Assembly: GCA_025454405.1 (NCBI GenBank)
Contig: JALOON010000026.1
Location: 1-64,000 of the forward strand
Direction: 5' to 3'
DNA from: Oscillatoriaceae cyanobacterium Prado104
GTDB taxonomy: Bacteria > Cyanobacteriota > Cyanobacteriia > Cyanobacteriales > Microcoleaceae
DNA: 64,000 nucleotides
The first letter of the stretch is position 1. Each line of letters starts with the position of its first letter. The notes beneath the pieces were generated by a model. The model saw only the letters and a program-made list of their open reading frames with translations. It was not told the DNA's origin and ran no database searches. Shown one piece after another: positions 1 through 7,016 of this stretch. A program made the position numbers and the translations under genes.

Positions 1-133
<133 letters not shown>

Positions 134-154
134 TTTTTAGCTTGAGATAATCAC

Positions 155-190
155 AAAAAGCGCTCTCAGAAATGAGGGCGCTTTTTGTTT
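155..190. terminator. Intrinsic terminator after psbA
   Basis: A 14-bp stem (155-168 with 173-186, one mismatch) closes a GAAA tetraloop and ends in a T tract. The A tract on the other side means it could also stop transcription coming from the leftward gene at 250-789. Confidence 0.85.
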
Positions 191-249
191 GTTCCTTAAG
201 CCAAGCGTTGGTGAGGAATTAAAACTACTTCAGTTATATTAGATAGCGG

Positions 250-789
250 CTAAAACTGACGATTTGCAGAATGAGGGCGAAATTTTTGTACAAAATTCAG
301 CCACCGATCGACCTTGTTACCAGTAATATTTAAAGTTGGAATCGATCGAGTTCTCAATATTGGCGGTCCGGCTTCTTCCTGAGAATATTCGATCGCGGTA
401 CTCTCTGCCTTGCCCAAACCGTAAGTTTTCACAATCTCCCCAGCCAACTGACAAGTAATTCTGAATTCTCCCATGCTAATTTTACCATTTCCCGCATAGT
501 AATACCAAATCCTAAACCCAGCATTACGAATCTCCCGACAATCAGAATGTGTTACCTCAAACATCTTGGCGATATGCGCATCGTAAAGGCGCAATTTACC
601 CCCAAAAGCTGATTTTGTAGTATTTGTTTCTGGCACTGTCAGGGTATAGGTTCCTTCCGCGTGTTGCAGTCTCATGGGAAGCTGTGTCTGCGCGATCGCC
701 CCCAGTGTTTGCTGAATTTGGATAGTAGTTATCCAGCTTAAAGTAATAGCACTAAAACTTATTAACAATAATTCTTTGGCGACTCTCAT
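250..789 (-). CDS. Secreted or lipid-anchored hypothetical protein
   Basis: The chosen start gives MRVAKELLLISFSAITLSWITT, a short positive n-region plus hydrophobic stretch that looks like a signal peptide; an earlier start at 828 is possible but puts 13 extra residues in front of the signal. The mature part (about 150 residues) has no motif I recognise; it contains two cysteines (SDCREIRN and RITCQLAG) that could form a disulfide. It faces the psbA terminator. No neighbour suggests a function. It is a real gene by length, signal peptide and coding character. Confidence 0.6.
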   Translation of the reverse strand: MRVAKELLLISFSAITLSWITTIQIQQTLGAIAQTQLPMRLQHAEGTYTLTVPETNTTKSAFGGKLRLYDAHIAKMFEVTHSDCREIRNAGFRIWYYYAGNGKISMGEFRITCQLAGEIVKTYGLGKAESTAIEYSQEEAGPPILRTRSIPTLNITGNKVDRWLNFVQKFRPHSANRQF

Positions 790-903
790 TTTTATATTGA
801 AAACTATTGATTGATGATTTACACTCAAAAAATACGGTTTTTCATCTATATTATGTCAACTATTATATTTTGTCCGGCCTATCGATCGCAATTACTAAGG
901 CTT

Positions 904-968
904 GTAGTGCGGACTTTAGTCCGCAAAAAAGAGCGGCGCAAACAAGAACGGACTGAAGTCCGCACTAC
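904..968. repeat. Palindromic repeat, GTAGTGCGGACTTTAGTCCGC family
   Basis: Arms GTAGTGCGGACTTtAGTCCGC and gcggacTgAAGTCCGCACTAC form a long inverted repeat in the gap between a hypothetical gene and the birA 3' end. Four relatives sit at 10710-10952, so this is a dispersed family in this genome. Confidence 0.8.
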
Positions 969-976
969 GAACTTTT

Positions 977-1795
977 TCAGATCCAGCGCACTCTTCCCGA
1001 TGTTAAAGCCCGCACTTCACCATTGGGAAAACGCACTAGCAAGCGACCCATTTCGTCAATTCCCGCAGCAATTACAGTGATGGTTTCCGAAGCAAGTTCG
1101 ATCGCCACTTCGCATCCTAAAAGCGCGTCGCGACGGCGCAATTCTGGAAGCAATAATGCCAAACCGGAATTTTCTTTTTTGTTGCTTCTTGCCAGTACAT
1201 CTGCTGCTTGCAAAAGATAGTGTCGCAGCCGATCGAGCAAACTCAATTCATCCGGCACTTTAGTAACAATAGAATGCAAACTTACCGCATTGCCGATCGC
1301 GCTTGCATCCAATCCCGCAGCCGCAAAATCTACACAGCGATTGAGTCCTATTCCCACAACAACCCGAATTTTTTCTGAAGTATTGCTAGCAGCGGTTTCG
1401 CAGAGAATTCCAGCTAATTTTTGGCGGTCGATCGAGATATCGTTCGGCCATTTCAGTTGCAGTTTCCCGCAGCAGTCGGGAGCTAAATCTTCGATCGCAT
1501 AAATAACAGCTAAACCGACCGCCAAACTGAGTCCTGACAATAAATTAGAATGCGGTAAATCGAGTATAAAGCTAGCAGTAAAAACACCGGGGGGCGAATG
1601 CCAAGTGCGATCGAATTGACCGCGCCCGCCTGTTTGGTTTCTGGTAAATACTGCATTTCCGCGATCGAGTTGCGACGCGCGATCGATCGCCCAAGTGTTC
1701 GTACTCGGACAGCTATCCAACCAGTGCAGCCATTCGGGGATATTTTCGGGAATGCGATTTATTGATTCTGGCGGAATTAATGATTGTTCAAACAA
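977..1795 (-). CDS. birA: Biotin--[acetyl-CoA-carboxylase] ligase
   Basis: 272 residues, catalytic (group I) BirA without the N-terminal HTH repressor domain. Family signatures: DSCPSTNTWA near residue 28, the biotin/ATP-loop GGRGQFDRTWHSPPG (about 56-70), KWPNDI (about 114-119) with its catalytic-site lysine, and LAGILCE, followed by a C-terminal SH3-like domain (GALTSGRVRWI at the end). It makes biotinyl-AMP and transfers biotin to the lysine of the acetyl-CoA carboxylase carrier protein in the cytoplasm. It has no operon partner here: the gene on its 5' side, 2171-3085, is on the same strand but about 375 bp away. Confidence 0.95.
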   Translation of the reverse strand: MFEQSLIPPESINRIPENIPEWLHWLDSCPSTNTWAIDRASQLDRGNAVFTRNQTGGRGQFDRTWHSPPGVFTASFILDLPHSNLLSGLSLAVGLAVIYAIEDLAPDCCGKLQLKWPNDISIDRQKLAGILCETAASNTSEKIRVVVGIGLNRCVDFAAAGLDASAIGNAVSLHSIVTKVPDELSLLDRLRHYLLQAADVLARSNKKENSGLALLLPELRRRDALLGCEVAIELASETITVIAAGIDEMGRLLVRFPNGEVRALTSGRVRWI

Positions 1796-2170
1796 GGTTT
1801 TATGGCAGTTGACAGTTGACAGTTACGTAGGAGAATCAAACATTTGATGTTGGCTAGCTTTAAAATCTTTTCATGAGGTTATTTATATCCTAACAGCCTT
1901 GGCGGTTGCTTAACACCCACAAACAGATGTCAGATAGATCGTATTATGTCTGATTGTCTCGATCGCGCAAGACAGGGTGAAGCAGTCGGACATTAATTCT
2001 GACATTTATTGCTCGGATTGTCACCCGACTGCTTCACCCCTACAGCATATGCAACCGATGCTACCGGACACGATTTTCGATTGTCGATTGTCAACCTGTA
2101 TGCTGTCAACTATCAACTAAGAGAGCGGACACGGGGGCAGGGCCCCTACCAACTGTCAACGATCGACTAT
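1796..2170. other. Intergenic region with a perfect 15-bp inverted repeat
   Basis: No gene is seen. GGGTGAAGCAGTCGG (1975-1989) and its exact complement (2025-2039) can fold into a hairpin with a 35-base loop. Flanking text has the TTGACAGTT/CAACTGTC heptamer-like repeats scattered through this genome. It may be a small non-autonomous repeat. Confidence 0.6.
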
Positions 2171-3085
2171 TTAAGCTGCTTGTTCTTGCATTTCCAGCAA
2201 TTCGGGAATCGTTACAAACCGATATCCCTGCGCTTTCAAACCAGAAATCATATCCGGTAAAGCCTTAACAGTACGCGATCGATCGCCCCCGCCGTCGTGC
2301 ATCAAAACAATCGCTCCCGGATGCGCGCCCTTCAATACATTCTTCACAAAAGCTTGCGGTTTCGCTCTCGGATCTGTATCTGCTGAAGTTAGCGACCACA
2401 TTACAACTGAATAATTTTGCTCTTTAGCATATTGAGCCAAGCCATTATTTAAAACTCCTCCTGGCGGGCGGAAATAAGTAGTTTTAACTCCCGTTGTTTC
2501 GTAGATGATTTGTGCGGTGCGATCGATTTCGCTAGCTGCTGTTGCCGCATCCATTTGATGATACCAGTGATGCCAAGTATGGTTGCCGATCGCGTGACCT
2601 TCAGCTACTACTCGCCGCGCAATTTCTGGAGAATTTTCGATAGATTTGCCTATCCAGAAAAATGTCGCTTTTACATCATTTTGCTTGAAAATATCCAGCA
2701 TTTGTTCCGTTGTTTGCGGCCACGGGCCGTCATCAACCGTAAAAGCAATTACTTTTTCGGAATCCTTGACTTTACTCTGAAAAATAGTTGTTCCTTGAAA
2801 CTGTTGTGGCGGCACAAAAGTTAAGCGCTTTTCTTTAGGTTCCAATACAGTGAGGAGTTGTTCGATCGCGCGATCGAGATGAAACTCCGTTCGATCGTTC
2901 CCCAGTTCTTTTGCGGTTATGGATTGGTTAAGGTTTTGTACCTGCACTGCATCAGTGGCTTGCAAAGCAGGTGGGTTTTCCGGCAGCAGTGTGCCGATAA
3001 GAAAGCTAATAGCGGTGGCTGCAAGGGCGATCGCCACAAAACGCCTGCTTTTTCGCAGTTTTTGCAACAAATGATTGACTGTCAC
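2171..3085 (-). CDS. Membrane-anchored polysaccharide deacetylase (NodB/CE4)
   Basis: 304 residues. Residues 15-35 form an N-terminal membrane anchor or uncleaved signal; the NodB domain runs from about 110 to 295. Metal and catalytic residues are visible: D118-D119 in FTVDDGPWP, H169 and H173 in GNHTWHHW, RPPGG near 217, and the C-terminal LMHDGGG motif. Members remove N- or O-acetyl groups from peptidoglycan, chitin-like or exopolysaccharide chains at the cell surface; the exact substrate cannot be told. Start supported by the hydrophobic anchor right after it. Monocistronic. Confidence 0.9.
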   Translation of the reverse strand: MTVNHLLQKLRKSRRFVAIALAATAISFLIGTLLPENPPALQATDAVQVQNLNQSITAKELGNDRTEFHLDRAIEQLLTVLEPKEKRLTFVPPQQFQGTTIFQSKVKDSEKVIAFTVDDGPWPQTTEQMLDIFKQNDVKATFFWIGKSIENSPEIARRVVAEGHAIGNHTWHHWYHQMDAATAASEIDRTAQIIYETTGVKTTYFRPPGGVLNNGLAQYAKEQNYSVVMWSLTSADTDPRAKPQAFVKNVLKGAHPGAIVLMHDGGGDRSRTVKALPDMISGLKAQGYRFVTIPELLEMQEQAA

Positions 3086-3330
3086 TTGAGATGTTGTTCG
3101 CTTCGGTTACACTGCGGAATATGATAATAGGAATCGCAGCAAAAAGAAACCAAATTTTTTATAAATCCGTCAATGGAGGATTGACAGCAGATCGAATGCG
3201 ATCGAATGGGACTGTTAGCGAATTCGCGGTGACTGTTAACCCTGACAATTAACCGACAGTCTTTCAATCCCTGTCAGAAAAACCTCGCTGTCAACTGTCA
3301 ACTGTCAACTGTCAACTGTCAACTGTTTAA

Positions 3331-3996
3331 TTAAAGCCTTGCCACCAGTAAATCCTTAATAATTGGGATTTTCGCCGCAATTTCGGCTTGAGGCACCTCC
3401 GTTTGCTGCCAACTCGATCGCGCCACGAGTCGATCGCACCAAGCGCCCAACTTCGGATATTCATCAACAGATAATATCCCAAACATCGCCAGCGAAGGCA
3501 CTAAAGTTCCCGCGACTACCTCCGCTAAAGTAAACTGTTCGCCGGCAAAATAAGGAACATCGTCCGCCAGCAACTCTTCAAAAAATCCCAATACCGTTAA
3601 TATCTGTTTCTTCGAGAGTTCCAATTTTTCGGCTGTATCTCCCGGTACGCCCAGCGCCTGACGTGTTAAGGGAAAAGTCGCCGGCAACAATTCATTCAAC
3701 GCCACCATTTCCACCATCCGCACGATTCCCAAGGCTTTGGGCTCTGTCGGTAGCAGTGCGGGAGTCGGGTACTTTGCCTCCAGATAATCGAGAATTGCCA
3801 GCGACTCCAGCAAAGTCAAATCTCCATCTATTAATACAGGGATGCGGTGAAATGGGTTAATCGCCAGAAAATCCGATCCGAATTGATCGCCGTCAAGGTT
3901 GAGTTCGATCGCTTCAAACTCAATCTGCTTTTCCAGCAGCGCCACCCACACGCGACGAGCGTTTAGAGACAGGGGAGTGTAATACAACTTCAGCAT
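3331..3996 (-). CDS. Glutathione S-transferase family protein
   Basis: 221 residues, two-domain GST fold. The N-terminal thioredoxin-like half starts MLKLYYTPLSLNARRVWVAL and has the cis-proline/glutathione site FHRIPVLIDGDLTLLESLAILDYLE (about residues 49-73). The all-helical C-terminal half carries AGEQFTLAEVVAGT, the N-capping-box region. The cytosolic enzyme would conjugate or reduce electrophiles using glutathione; the substrate class cannot be read. The 3' side is a run of CAACTGT repeats (3293-3323). Confidence 0.9.
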   Translation of the reverse strand: MLKLYYTPLSLNARRVWVALLEKQIEFEAIELNLDGDQFGSDFLAINPFHRIPVLIDGDLTLLESLAILDYLEAKYPTPALLPTEPKALGIVRMVEMVALNELLPATFPLTRQALGVPGDTAEKLELSKKQILTVLGFFEELLADDVPYFAGEQFTLAEVVAGTLVPSLAMFGILSVDEYPKLGAWCDRLVARSSWQQTEVPQAEIAAKIPIIKDLLVARL

Positions 3997-4135
3997 CGGA
4001 TTTTCCTAACGCGACACTACCAGTTTAGCAGCCAAAAGCCTTTATTTACAGGAGTTTTGGGAGAGTGAGGGGCTGGGGAGGGGCGATCGGAACCCCACTC
4101 AAAAAAAAGATTTCAAAAAAAGTTGTATTACCCCC

Positions 4136-4168
4136 TTGACAGTCTTGTAACACGCAATGTAGTATAAA
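4136..4168 (+). promoter_or_regulatory. Strong sigma-70-type promoter candidate for the tRNA array
   Basis: TTGACA at 4136-4141, then 18 bases, then TAGTAT at 4160-4165 (overlapping TATAAA 4163-4168). It is the best consensus promoter I see in the first 15 kb and faces the structured leader and tRNA genes that begin at 4354. Assignment to the array is inference from position. Confidence 0.6.
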
Positions 4169-4259
4169 TGTATGGCGAAGGGGAAAGAGCTTCAAAGCTT
4201 TTGCCCGAGAGCAATACGAACCTTGAAAACAGAATAGGAAACAAACAATGTCACGTACT

Positions 4260-4341
4260 TTTGGACATTGGCGGTGTAGACTCCGGCAACTATAATCCCC
4301 TCGGATTGTAGTACGCGGAATCAGCCGCCACCCAGTCCAAA
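4260..4341 (+). ncRNA. Structured leader of the tRNA array, long segmented hairpin
   Basis: Nested complementary segments make one long rod: TTTGGAC 4260-4266 with GTCCAAA 4335-4341, TGGCGG 4269-4274 with CCGCCA 4325-4330, then TCCG with CGGA, then an inner ATAATCC-type arm pairing with GGATTGTA. It lies between the candidate promoter and the first tRNA, 13 bases before it. It could be a processing signal, an attenuator, or a separate small RNA. No protein could be read. Confidence 0.55.
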
Positions 4342-4353
4342 CACAAATCTTGT

Positions 4354-4426
4354 GGGGCTGTAGCTCAATCGGGAGAGCGTCGTTCTGTCACAGCGAAGGT
4401 AGCGGGATCGAAACCCGTCAGCCCCG
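4354..4426 (+). tRNA. trnD-GUC: tRNA-Asp(GUC)
   Basis: Acceptor ggggctg/cagcccc, D stem gctc/gagc, anticodon stem tcgtt/agcga with loop ctGTCac, T stem gcggg/cccgt with loop atcgaaa (T54T55 replaced by AT, unusual). First tRNA of the array. Confidence 0.85.
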
Positions 4427-4432
4427 TGGGGA

Positions 4433-4545
4433 GATTTTAGATTTTAGATTTTAGATTTTGGATTTTAGATTTTCAGATTTGAGATTGAAGATTTGAGATT
4501 TGAGATTTAAGATTTGAGATTGGAGATTGGAAATTTTAAATTTTG
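4433..4545. repeat. Short tandem repeats of the GATTTTA/GATTTGA type
   Basis: Runs of gattttagatttt and gatttgagattt in tandem. The same family recurs at about 5455-5545, 5793-5955 and 53463-53497, always between genes, as is common in filamentous cyanobacteria. Confidence 0.8.
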
Positions 4546-4660
4546 ATTGTTTGATTGGAAATTTAAAATTTCAAATTGAAAATAATCGCAGAGTTTCAAA
4601 CGAGATACTAGCGATTTCCCTTCGGAAAGGCTTCGCCTGCAAATTCCGTCGGGATTCCTT

Positions 4661-4734
4661 GGTTAGGTGGCCGAGTGGCTTAAGGCGTCGGTCTGCAAAA
4701 CCGAATTTCGCGGGTTCAAATCCCGCCCTAACCT
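4661..4734 (+). tRNA. trnC-GCA: tRNA-Cys(GCA)
   Basis: Acceptor ggttagg/cctaacc, anticodon stem tcggt/accga with loop ctGCAaa, T arm gcgggttcaaatcccgc, discriminator U as expected for Cys. Confidence 0.88.
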
Positions 4735-4875
4735 TTGTTCCCGATCGCAATTAAAAATCACAGAAATTCTTTGAAATTTAATTATTTAGGGGACGCACTT
4801 TCAGGTCTGACATTCTACAAAAAACCACAATAATTAGAGGAGAAATCCGATCGAGACTAACGGAGATTAGAAGTT

Positions 4876-5091
4876 ATGAATACCAAAACTACCGTTATTT
4901 CAAAGTTCATCCCCGACTGTGTATCAAATAATAGTGACAGTAATAGTGCCAACTTGGAAGAGCATTTGACTGCGTTCGTTCAAAAATCCCTTGCTGACAG
5001 CTATTCTCAAGACATTGATACTACTTTGCAACAGCTTGATGAGGCATGGGAAGCTCAGAAATTGGTTTGGCAACTGCGAAATGATTCCTAA
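4876..5091 (+). CDS. Small hypothetical protein in the tRNA array
   Basis: 71 residues starting MNTKTTVISKFIPDC, with purine-rich GGAG at about 4861-4864, roughly 12 bases before the ATG. The middle is acidic and Ser/Asn-rich; the C-terminal half is predicted helical (DTTLQQLDEAWEAQKLVWQL). No family recognised. It is the first open frame between the tRNA genes and ends just before a repeat element, so it could be a remnant. Confidence 0.4.
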   Translation: MNTKTTVISKFIPDCVSNNSDSNSANLEEHLTAFVQKSLADSYSQDIDTTLQQLDEAWEAQKLVWQLRNDS

Positions 5092-5122
5092 TCCTGGTTA
5101 CTCTTGTTTGCAGCCGAGTCTA

Positions 5123-5214
5123 GATCCCCCTAAATCCCCCTTAAAAAGGGGGACTTTAAGAACGCTTCCGGTCCACCCCTTCTTAAGGGGGGCTAGGGGG
5201 GATCTGGATCTAAA
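5123..5214. repeat. GATCCCCCTAAAT palindromic repeat element (MITE-like), copy 1
   Basis: Terminal inverted repeats gatccccctaaatccccctt and aaggggggctaggggggatc close a hairpin around aaaaggggga. Further copies at 8078-8262, 14710-14903 and 20197-20274. No transposase is present; a non-autonomous dispersed palindrome. Confidence 0.85.
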
Positions 5215-5241
5215 GTTAAACAGCTTTCTGTCAACTCATAT

Positions 5242-5313
5242 CGCAGCGTAACTTAACGGTAAAGTCCCAAGTTCATACCTTGGTAAATGCGGGTGCAAAT
5301 CCCGCCGCTGCTA
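5242..5313 (+). tRNA. trnM-CAU: tRNA with CAU anticodon (elongator Met or Ile2)
   Basis: Six-pair acceptor gcagcg/cgctgc, D stem actt/aagt, anticodon stem ccaag/cttgg with loop ttCATac, T arm gcgggtgcaaatcccgc. T54 is followed by G instead of T, unusual. CCA is encoded at 5314-5316. The initiator GGG/CCC anticodon pairs are absent, so it is elongator Met or a lysidine-dependent Ile tRNA. Confidence 0.75.
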
Positions 5314-5319
5314 CCAAAT

Positions 5320-5391
5320 ACAGGGATGATGTAACTGGCAACATCTCAGTCTCCAAAACTGATTTTCTGAGTTCAAATCTCAGTCCCTGTG
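5320..5391 (+). tRNA. trnW-CCA: tRNA-Trp(CCA)
   Basis: Acceptor acaggga/tccctgt, short D stem atg/cat, anticodon stem tcagt/actga with loop ctCCAaa, T arm ctgagttcaaatctcag, discriminator G, CCA encoded at 5392-5394. The A1-U72 first pair is unusual for a bacterial tRNA. Confidence 0.85.
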
Positions 5392-5544
5392 CCAAATTTT
5401 TAGTGCTGCCACCAAACGGCAATCGTAAATATTAAGGAGCAACCTAAAATCAAAAATCAACAATACCAAATCTCCACCAGCAATCAAAAATCCCCAATCC
5501 ACAATCCTCAATCGAAAATCTAAAATCGCAAATCTAAAATAGAT

Positions 5545-5618
5545 AGTGCTGTATGCAAATGGTTTAAGCAGCTTGATTTTCAACCAAGTGATTGCGGGTT
5601 CAAATCCCGTCAGCACTT
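5545..5618 (+). tRNA. trnE-UUC: tRNA-Glu(UUC)
   Basis: Acceptor agtgctg/cagcact, D stem tgc/gca, loop ttTTCaa between cttga and ccaag (A31-C39 mismatch), T arm gcgggttcaaatcccgt. Preceded by 150 bases of AT-rich short repeats. Confidence 0.8.
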
Positions 5619-5619
5619 T

Positions 5620-5690
5620 GCGTAGGTCGCTGGCAGAATGGTTTTGCAGCCGCCTTTTAAGCGGATGGATCGAGGTTCAATTAAATTTCC
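5620..5690 (+). tRNA. Degenerate tRNA-Lys(UUU)-like sequence
   Basis: An anticodon arm ccgc-ctTTTaa-gcgg (UUU, Lys) and a weak D arm (ggcagaatggttttgc) are clear. The T-loop motif ttcaatt is present but its 3' strand and any matching acceptor are lost before the next tRNA starts at 5710. Read as a decayed or truncated gene; bounds approximate. Confidence 0.4.
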
Positions 5691-5709
5691 CATCCTGATT
5701 TTCTGCCTC

Positions 5710-5791
5710 GGGTCGGCCCTCCTATTGGTGTGGGTAGCTGTCTGTAAAACAGTAGCTTAAAGCGTTGCTGGTTCAATTCCAGCCCGGCCCA
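5710..5791 (+). tRNA. trnY-GUA: tRNA-Tyr(GUA)
   Basis: Acceptor gggtcgg/ccggccc, anticodon stem gctgt/acagt with loop ctGTAaa, 13-base variable region as in class II Tyr, T arm gctggttcaattccagc, discriminator A. Confidence 0.85.
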
Positions 5792-5792
5792 T

Positions 5793-5955
5793 CGATTTTA
5801 GATTTTGGATTTTAGATTTTAGATTGTGAAATTTAAAATTTAAGATTTGAGATTTAAAATTGCAACTCGTGCAAAAAAACCGGTCTATCGATTTTAGATT
5901 TTGGATTTTAGATTTTAGATTGTGAGATTTAAGATTTAAAATTTGAGATTTAAGA
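5793..5955. repeat. AT-rich short tandem repeats inside the array
   Basis: Repeated gattttagattttggattttagatttt and gatttaagatttaaaatt units; a 40-base block (about 5793-5832) recurs almost exactly at 5887-5926. Confidence 0.75.
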
Positions 5956-6000
5956 TTGTAAGTGATTTGTAACTGCATTTAAGCGGCAGTTGCAAAGTAA

Positions 6001-6074
6001 GAGAATGCGTTGTAAAGGACAACAACTCAGTCGGCGCAACTGAAGATTTGGGGGTTCAAATCCCTCCGTTCTCG
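6001..6074 (+). tRNA. tRNA-Arg(GCG)-like
   Basis: Acceptor gagaatg/cgttctc, D stem ttg/caa, anticodon stem tcagt/actga with loop cgGCGca, T stem ggggg/ccctc. GCG is an odd Arg anticodon for bacteria, which normally use inosine-modified ACG; three extra bases lie between the D and anticodon stems. Confidence 0.7.
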
Positions 6075-6078
6075 CTGA

Positions 6079-6165
6079 GGAGAAGTGGCCGAGCGGCTTA
6101 AGGCGCTTTCCTGCTAAGAAAGAGCGGTTTAACCACCGTCGTGGGTTCAAATCCCACCTTCTCCG
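6079..6165 (+). tRNA. trnS-GCU: tRNA-Ser(GCU)
   Basis: Class II tRNA: acceptor ggagaag/cttctcc, anticodon stem ctttc/gaaag with loop ctGCTaa, long variable arm, T arm gtgggttcaaatcccac, discriminator G. Only four bases separate it from the previous gene. Confidence 0.92.
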
Positions 6166-6168
6166 TTT

Positions 6169-6242
6169 CCCCCGATAGCTCAGTTGGTCAGAGCGCTTGT
6201 GTGAAGAACAAGAGGCCGTCAGTTCAATACTGACTTGGGGGA
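6169..6242 (+). tRNA. trnF-GAA: tRNA-Phe(GAA)
   Basis: Acceptor cccccga/ttggggg, D stem gctc/gagc, anticodon stem cttgt/acaag with loop gtGAAga, T arm gtcagttcaatactgac. The C1-G72 pair replaces the usual G1-C72. Confidence 0.88.
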
Positions 6243-6247
6243 TTCGT

Positions 6248-6319
6248 TGCCTCATAGCTCAATGGTAGAGCTGCACGCTGTTAACGTGATGGTTGTAGGT
6301 TCGAGTCCTACTGAGGCAG
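6248..6319 (+). tRNA. trnN-GUU: tRNA-Asn(GUU)
   Basis: Acceptor tgcctca/tgaggca, D stem gctc/gagc, loop ctGTTaa on gcacg/cgtga (outer pair mismatched), T arm gtaggttcgagtcctac, discriminator G, CCA encoded at 6320-6322. Confidence 0.87.
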
Positions 6320-6429
6320 CCATTTTCTAATAGTGGACAATTGACAATTGACAGCAAAAAACTAGATAGGATTTTATCTGTTAATAATCAACTATTAATT
6401 GTTAACCATCAATGGTAAATTGTTTAAAT

Positions 6430-6505
6430 TGCCTGGTAGACAAATTGGTAAAGTCGCCTGTCTCTGAAACAGGAATTTATGTAGGTTCAAAGCCTACCCA
6501 GGCAT
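6430..6505 (+). tRNA. trnQ-CUG: tRNA-Gln(CUG)
   Basis: Acceptor tgcctgg/ccaggca, D stem gac/gtc, anticodon stem cctgt/acagg with loop ctCTGaa, T arm gtaggttcaaagcctac. U1-A72 is the Gln-type weak first pair. Confidence 0.85.
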
Positions 6506-6513
6506 TTAATTAT

Positions 6514-6587
6514 TGGGATGTCGCCTAATCGGTATGGCACCGCTCTTTGAAAGCGGCAAAATGCAGGTTCGAGCCCTGCCGTCCCAG
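6514..6587 (+). tRNA. trnQ-UUG: tRNA-Gln(UUG)
   Basis: Acceptor tgggatg/cgtccca, D stem gcc/ggc, anticodon stem ccgct/agcgg with loop ctTTGaa, T arm gcaggttcgagccctgc, discriminator G. Confidence 0.9.
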
Positions 6588-6616
6588 TTCTGCTATTGCC
6601 AAAGCAGATTAATTAT

Positions 6617-6690
6617 GCTCCTGTAGCCCAATTGGAAGAGGCAGCAATTTCAAAAATTGTCAAGTGTGAGTTCAAATCTCACTAGGAGTA
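6617..6690 (+). tRNA. tRNA with CAA (Leu) anticodon in a class I body
   Basis: Acceptor gctcctg/taggagt (two G-U pairs), D stem gcc/ggc, anticodon stem gcaat/attgt with loop ttCAAaa, five-base variable loop, T arm gtgagttcaaatctcac, CCA encoded at 6691-6693. The Leu-type long variable arm is missing. Confidence 0.78.
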
Positions 6691-6716
6691 CCAATTTTCT
6701 AACTAAATTTCTACTT

Positions 6717-6791
6717 GCTCTTGTGGCGGAATTGGCATACGCGGCAGACTTAAAATTTGTTTTATTGTGAGTTCGAGTCTCACCAGGAGCA
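6717..6791 (+). tRNA. tRNA with UAA (Leu) anticodon
   Basis: Acceptor gctcttg/caggagc, D stem gcg/cgc, loop ctTAAaa on gcaga/tttgt (G-U pairs), short variable loop, T arm gtgagttcgagtctcac, discriminator A. Unlike the usual chromosomal Leu(UAA) of cyanobacteria it has neither a group I intron nor a long variable arm. Confidence 0.8.
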
Positions 6792-6795
6792 TGAA

Positions 6796-6869
6796 CGGGA
6801 TGTGGCGCAATTTGGTAGCGCGGCGGCTTTGGGAGCCGAAGGTTGCAGGTTCAAATCCTGCTATCCCGA
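6796..6869 (+). tRNA. trnP-UGG: tRNA-Pro(UGG)
   Basis: Acceptor cgggatg/tatcccg, D arm gcgcaatttggtagcgc, loop ttTGGga on gcggc/gccga, T arm gcaggttcaaatcctgc, discriminator A. The Pro-specific C1-G72 is present. Confidence 0.9.
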
Positions 6870-6873
6870 CTTT

Positions 6874-6948
6874 ACCCCTGTGATGTAATTGGAAAACATC
6901 ACTCGCTCAGAACGAGTGTTTTTGCAGGTTCGAGGCCTGTCAGGGGTA
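6874..6948 (+). tRNA. tRNA with CAG (Leu) anticodon in a class I body
   Basis: Acceptor acccctg/caggggt, D stem atg/cat, anticodon stem actcg/cgagt with loop ctCAGaa, variable loop of six bases, T arm gcaggttcgaggcctgt. Confidence 0.8.
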
Positions 6949-7016
6949 TTAGGTATTACACCTAAATGCGTGAAATGTGGGATTTCACTACTCAAATCGT
7001 AATAAGTCAACTCCTT

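Noticed and set aside
4200-4350. rRNA operon leader or riboswitch
   Set aside because: Promoter and hairpin recall rRNA leaders, but no rRNA follows and no known aptamer core could be recognised.
5130-5215. CRISPR array
   Set aside because: Repeats are palindromic and dispersed without regular unique spacers; no cas genes anywhere in the window. Other tandem repeats (8078, 14710, 10710) also lack spacers.
5950-6255. Minus-strand frame over the tRNA genes with WDLNPR/EGFEPPNLQ-type text
   Set aside because: It is the antisense of tRNA T arms; such GIEPATL-like frames are well-known false ORFs. The same holds for 5380-5616, 5757-5978, 7753-7968, 12511-12846 and 13744-13962.
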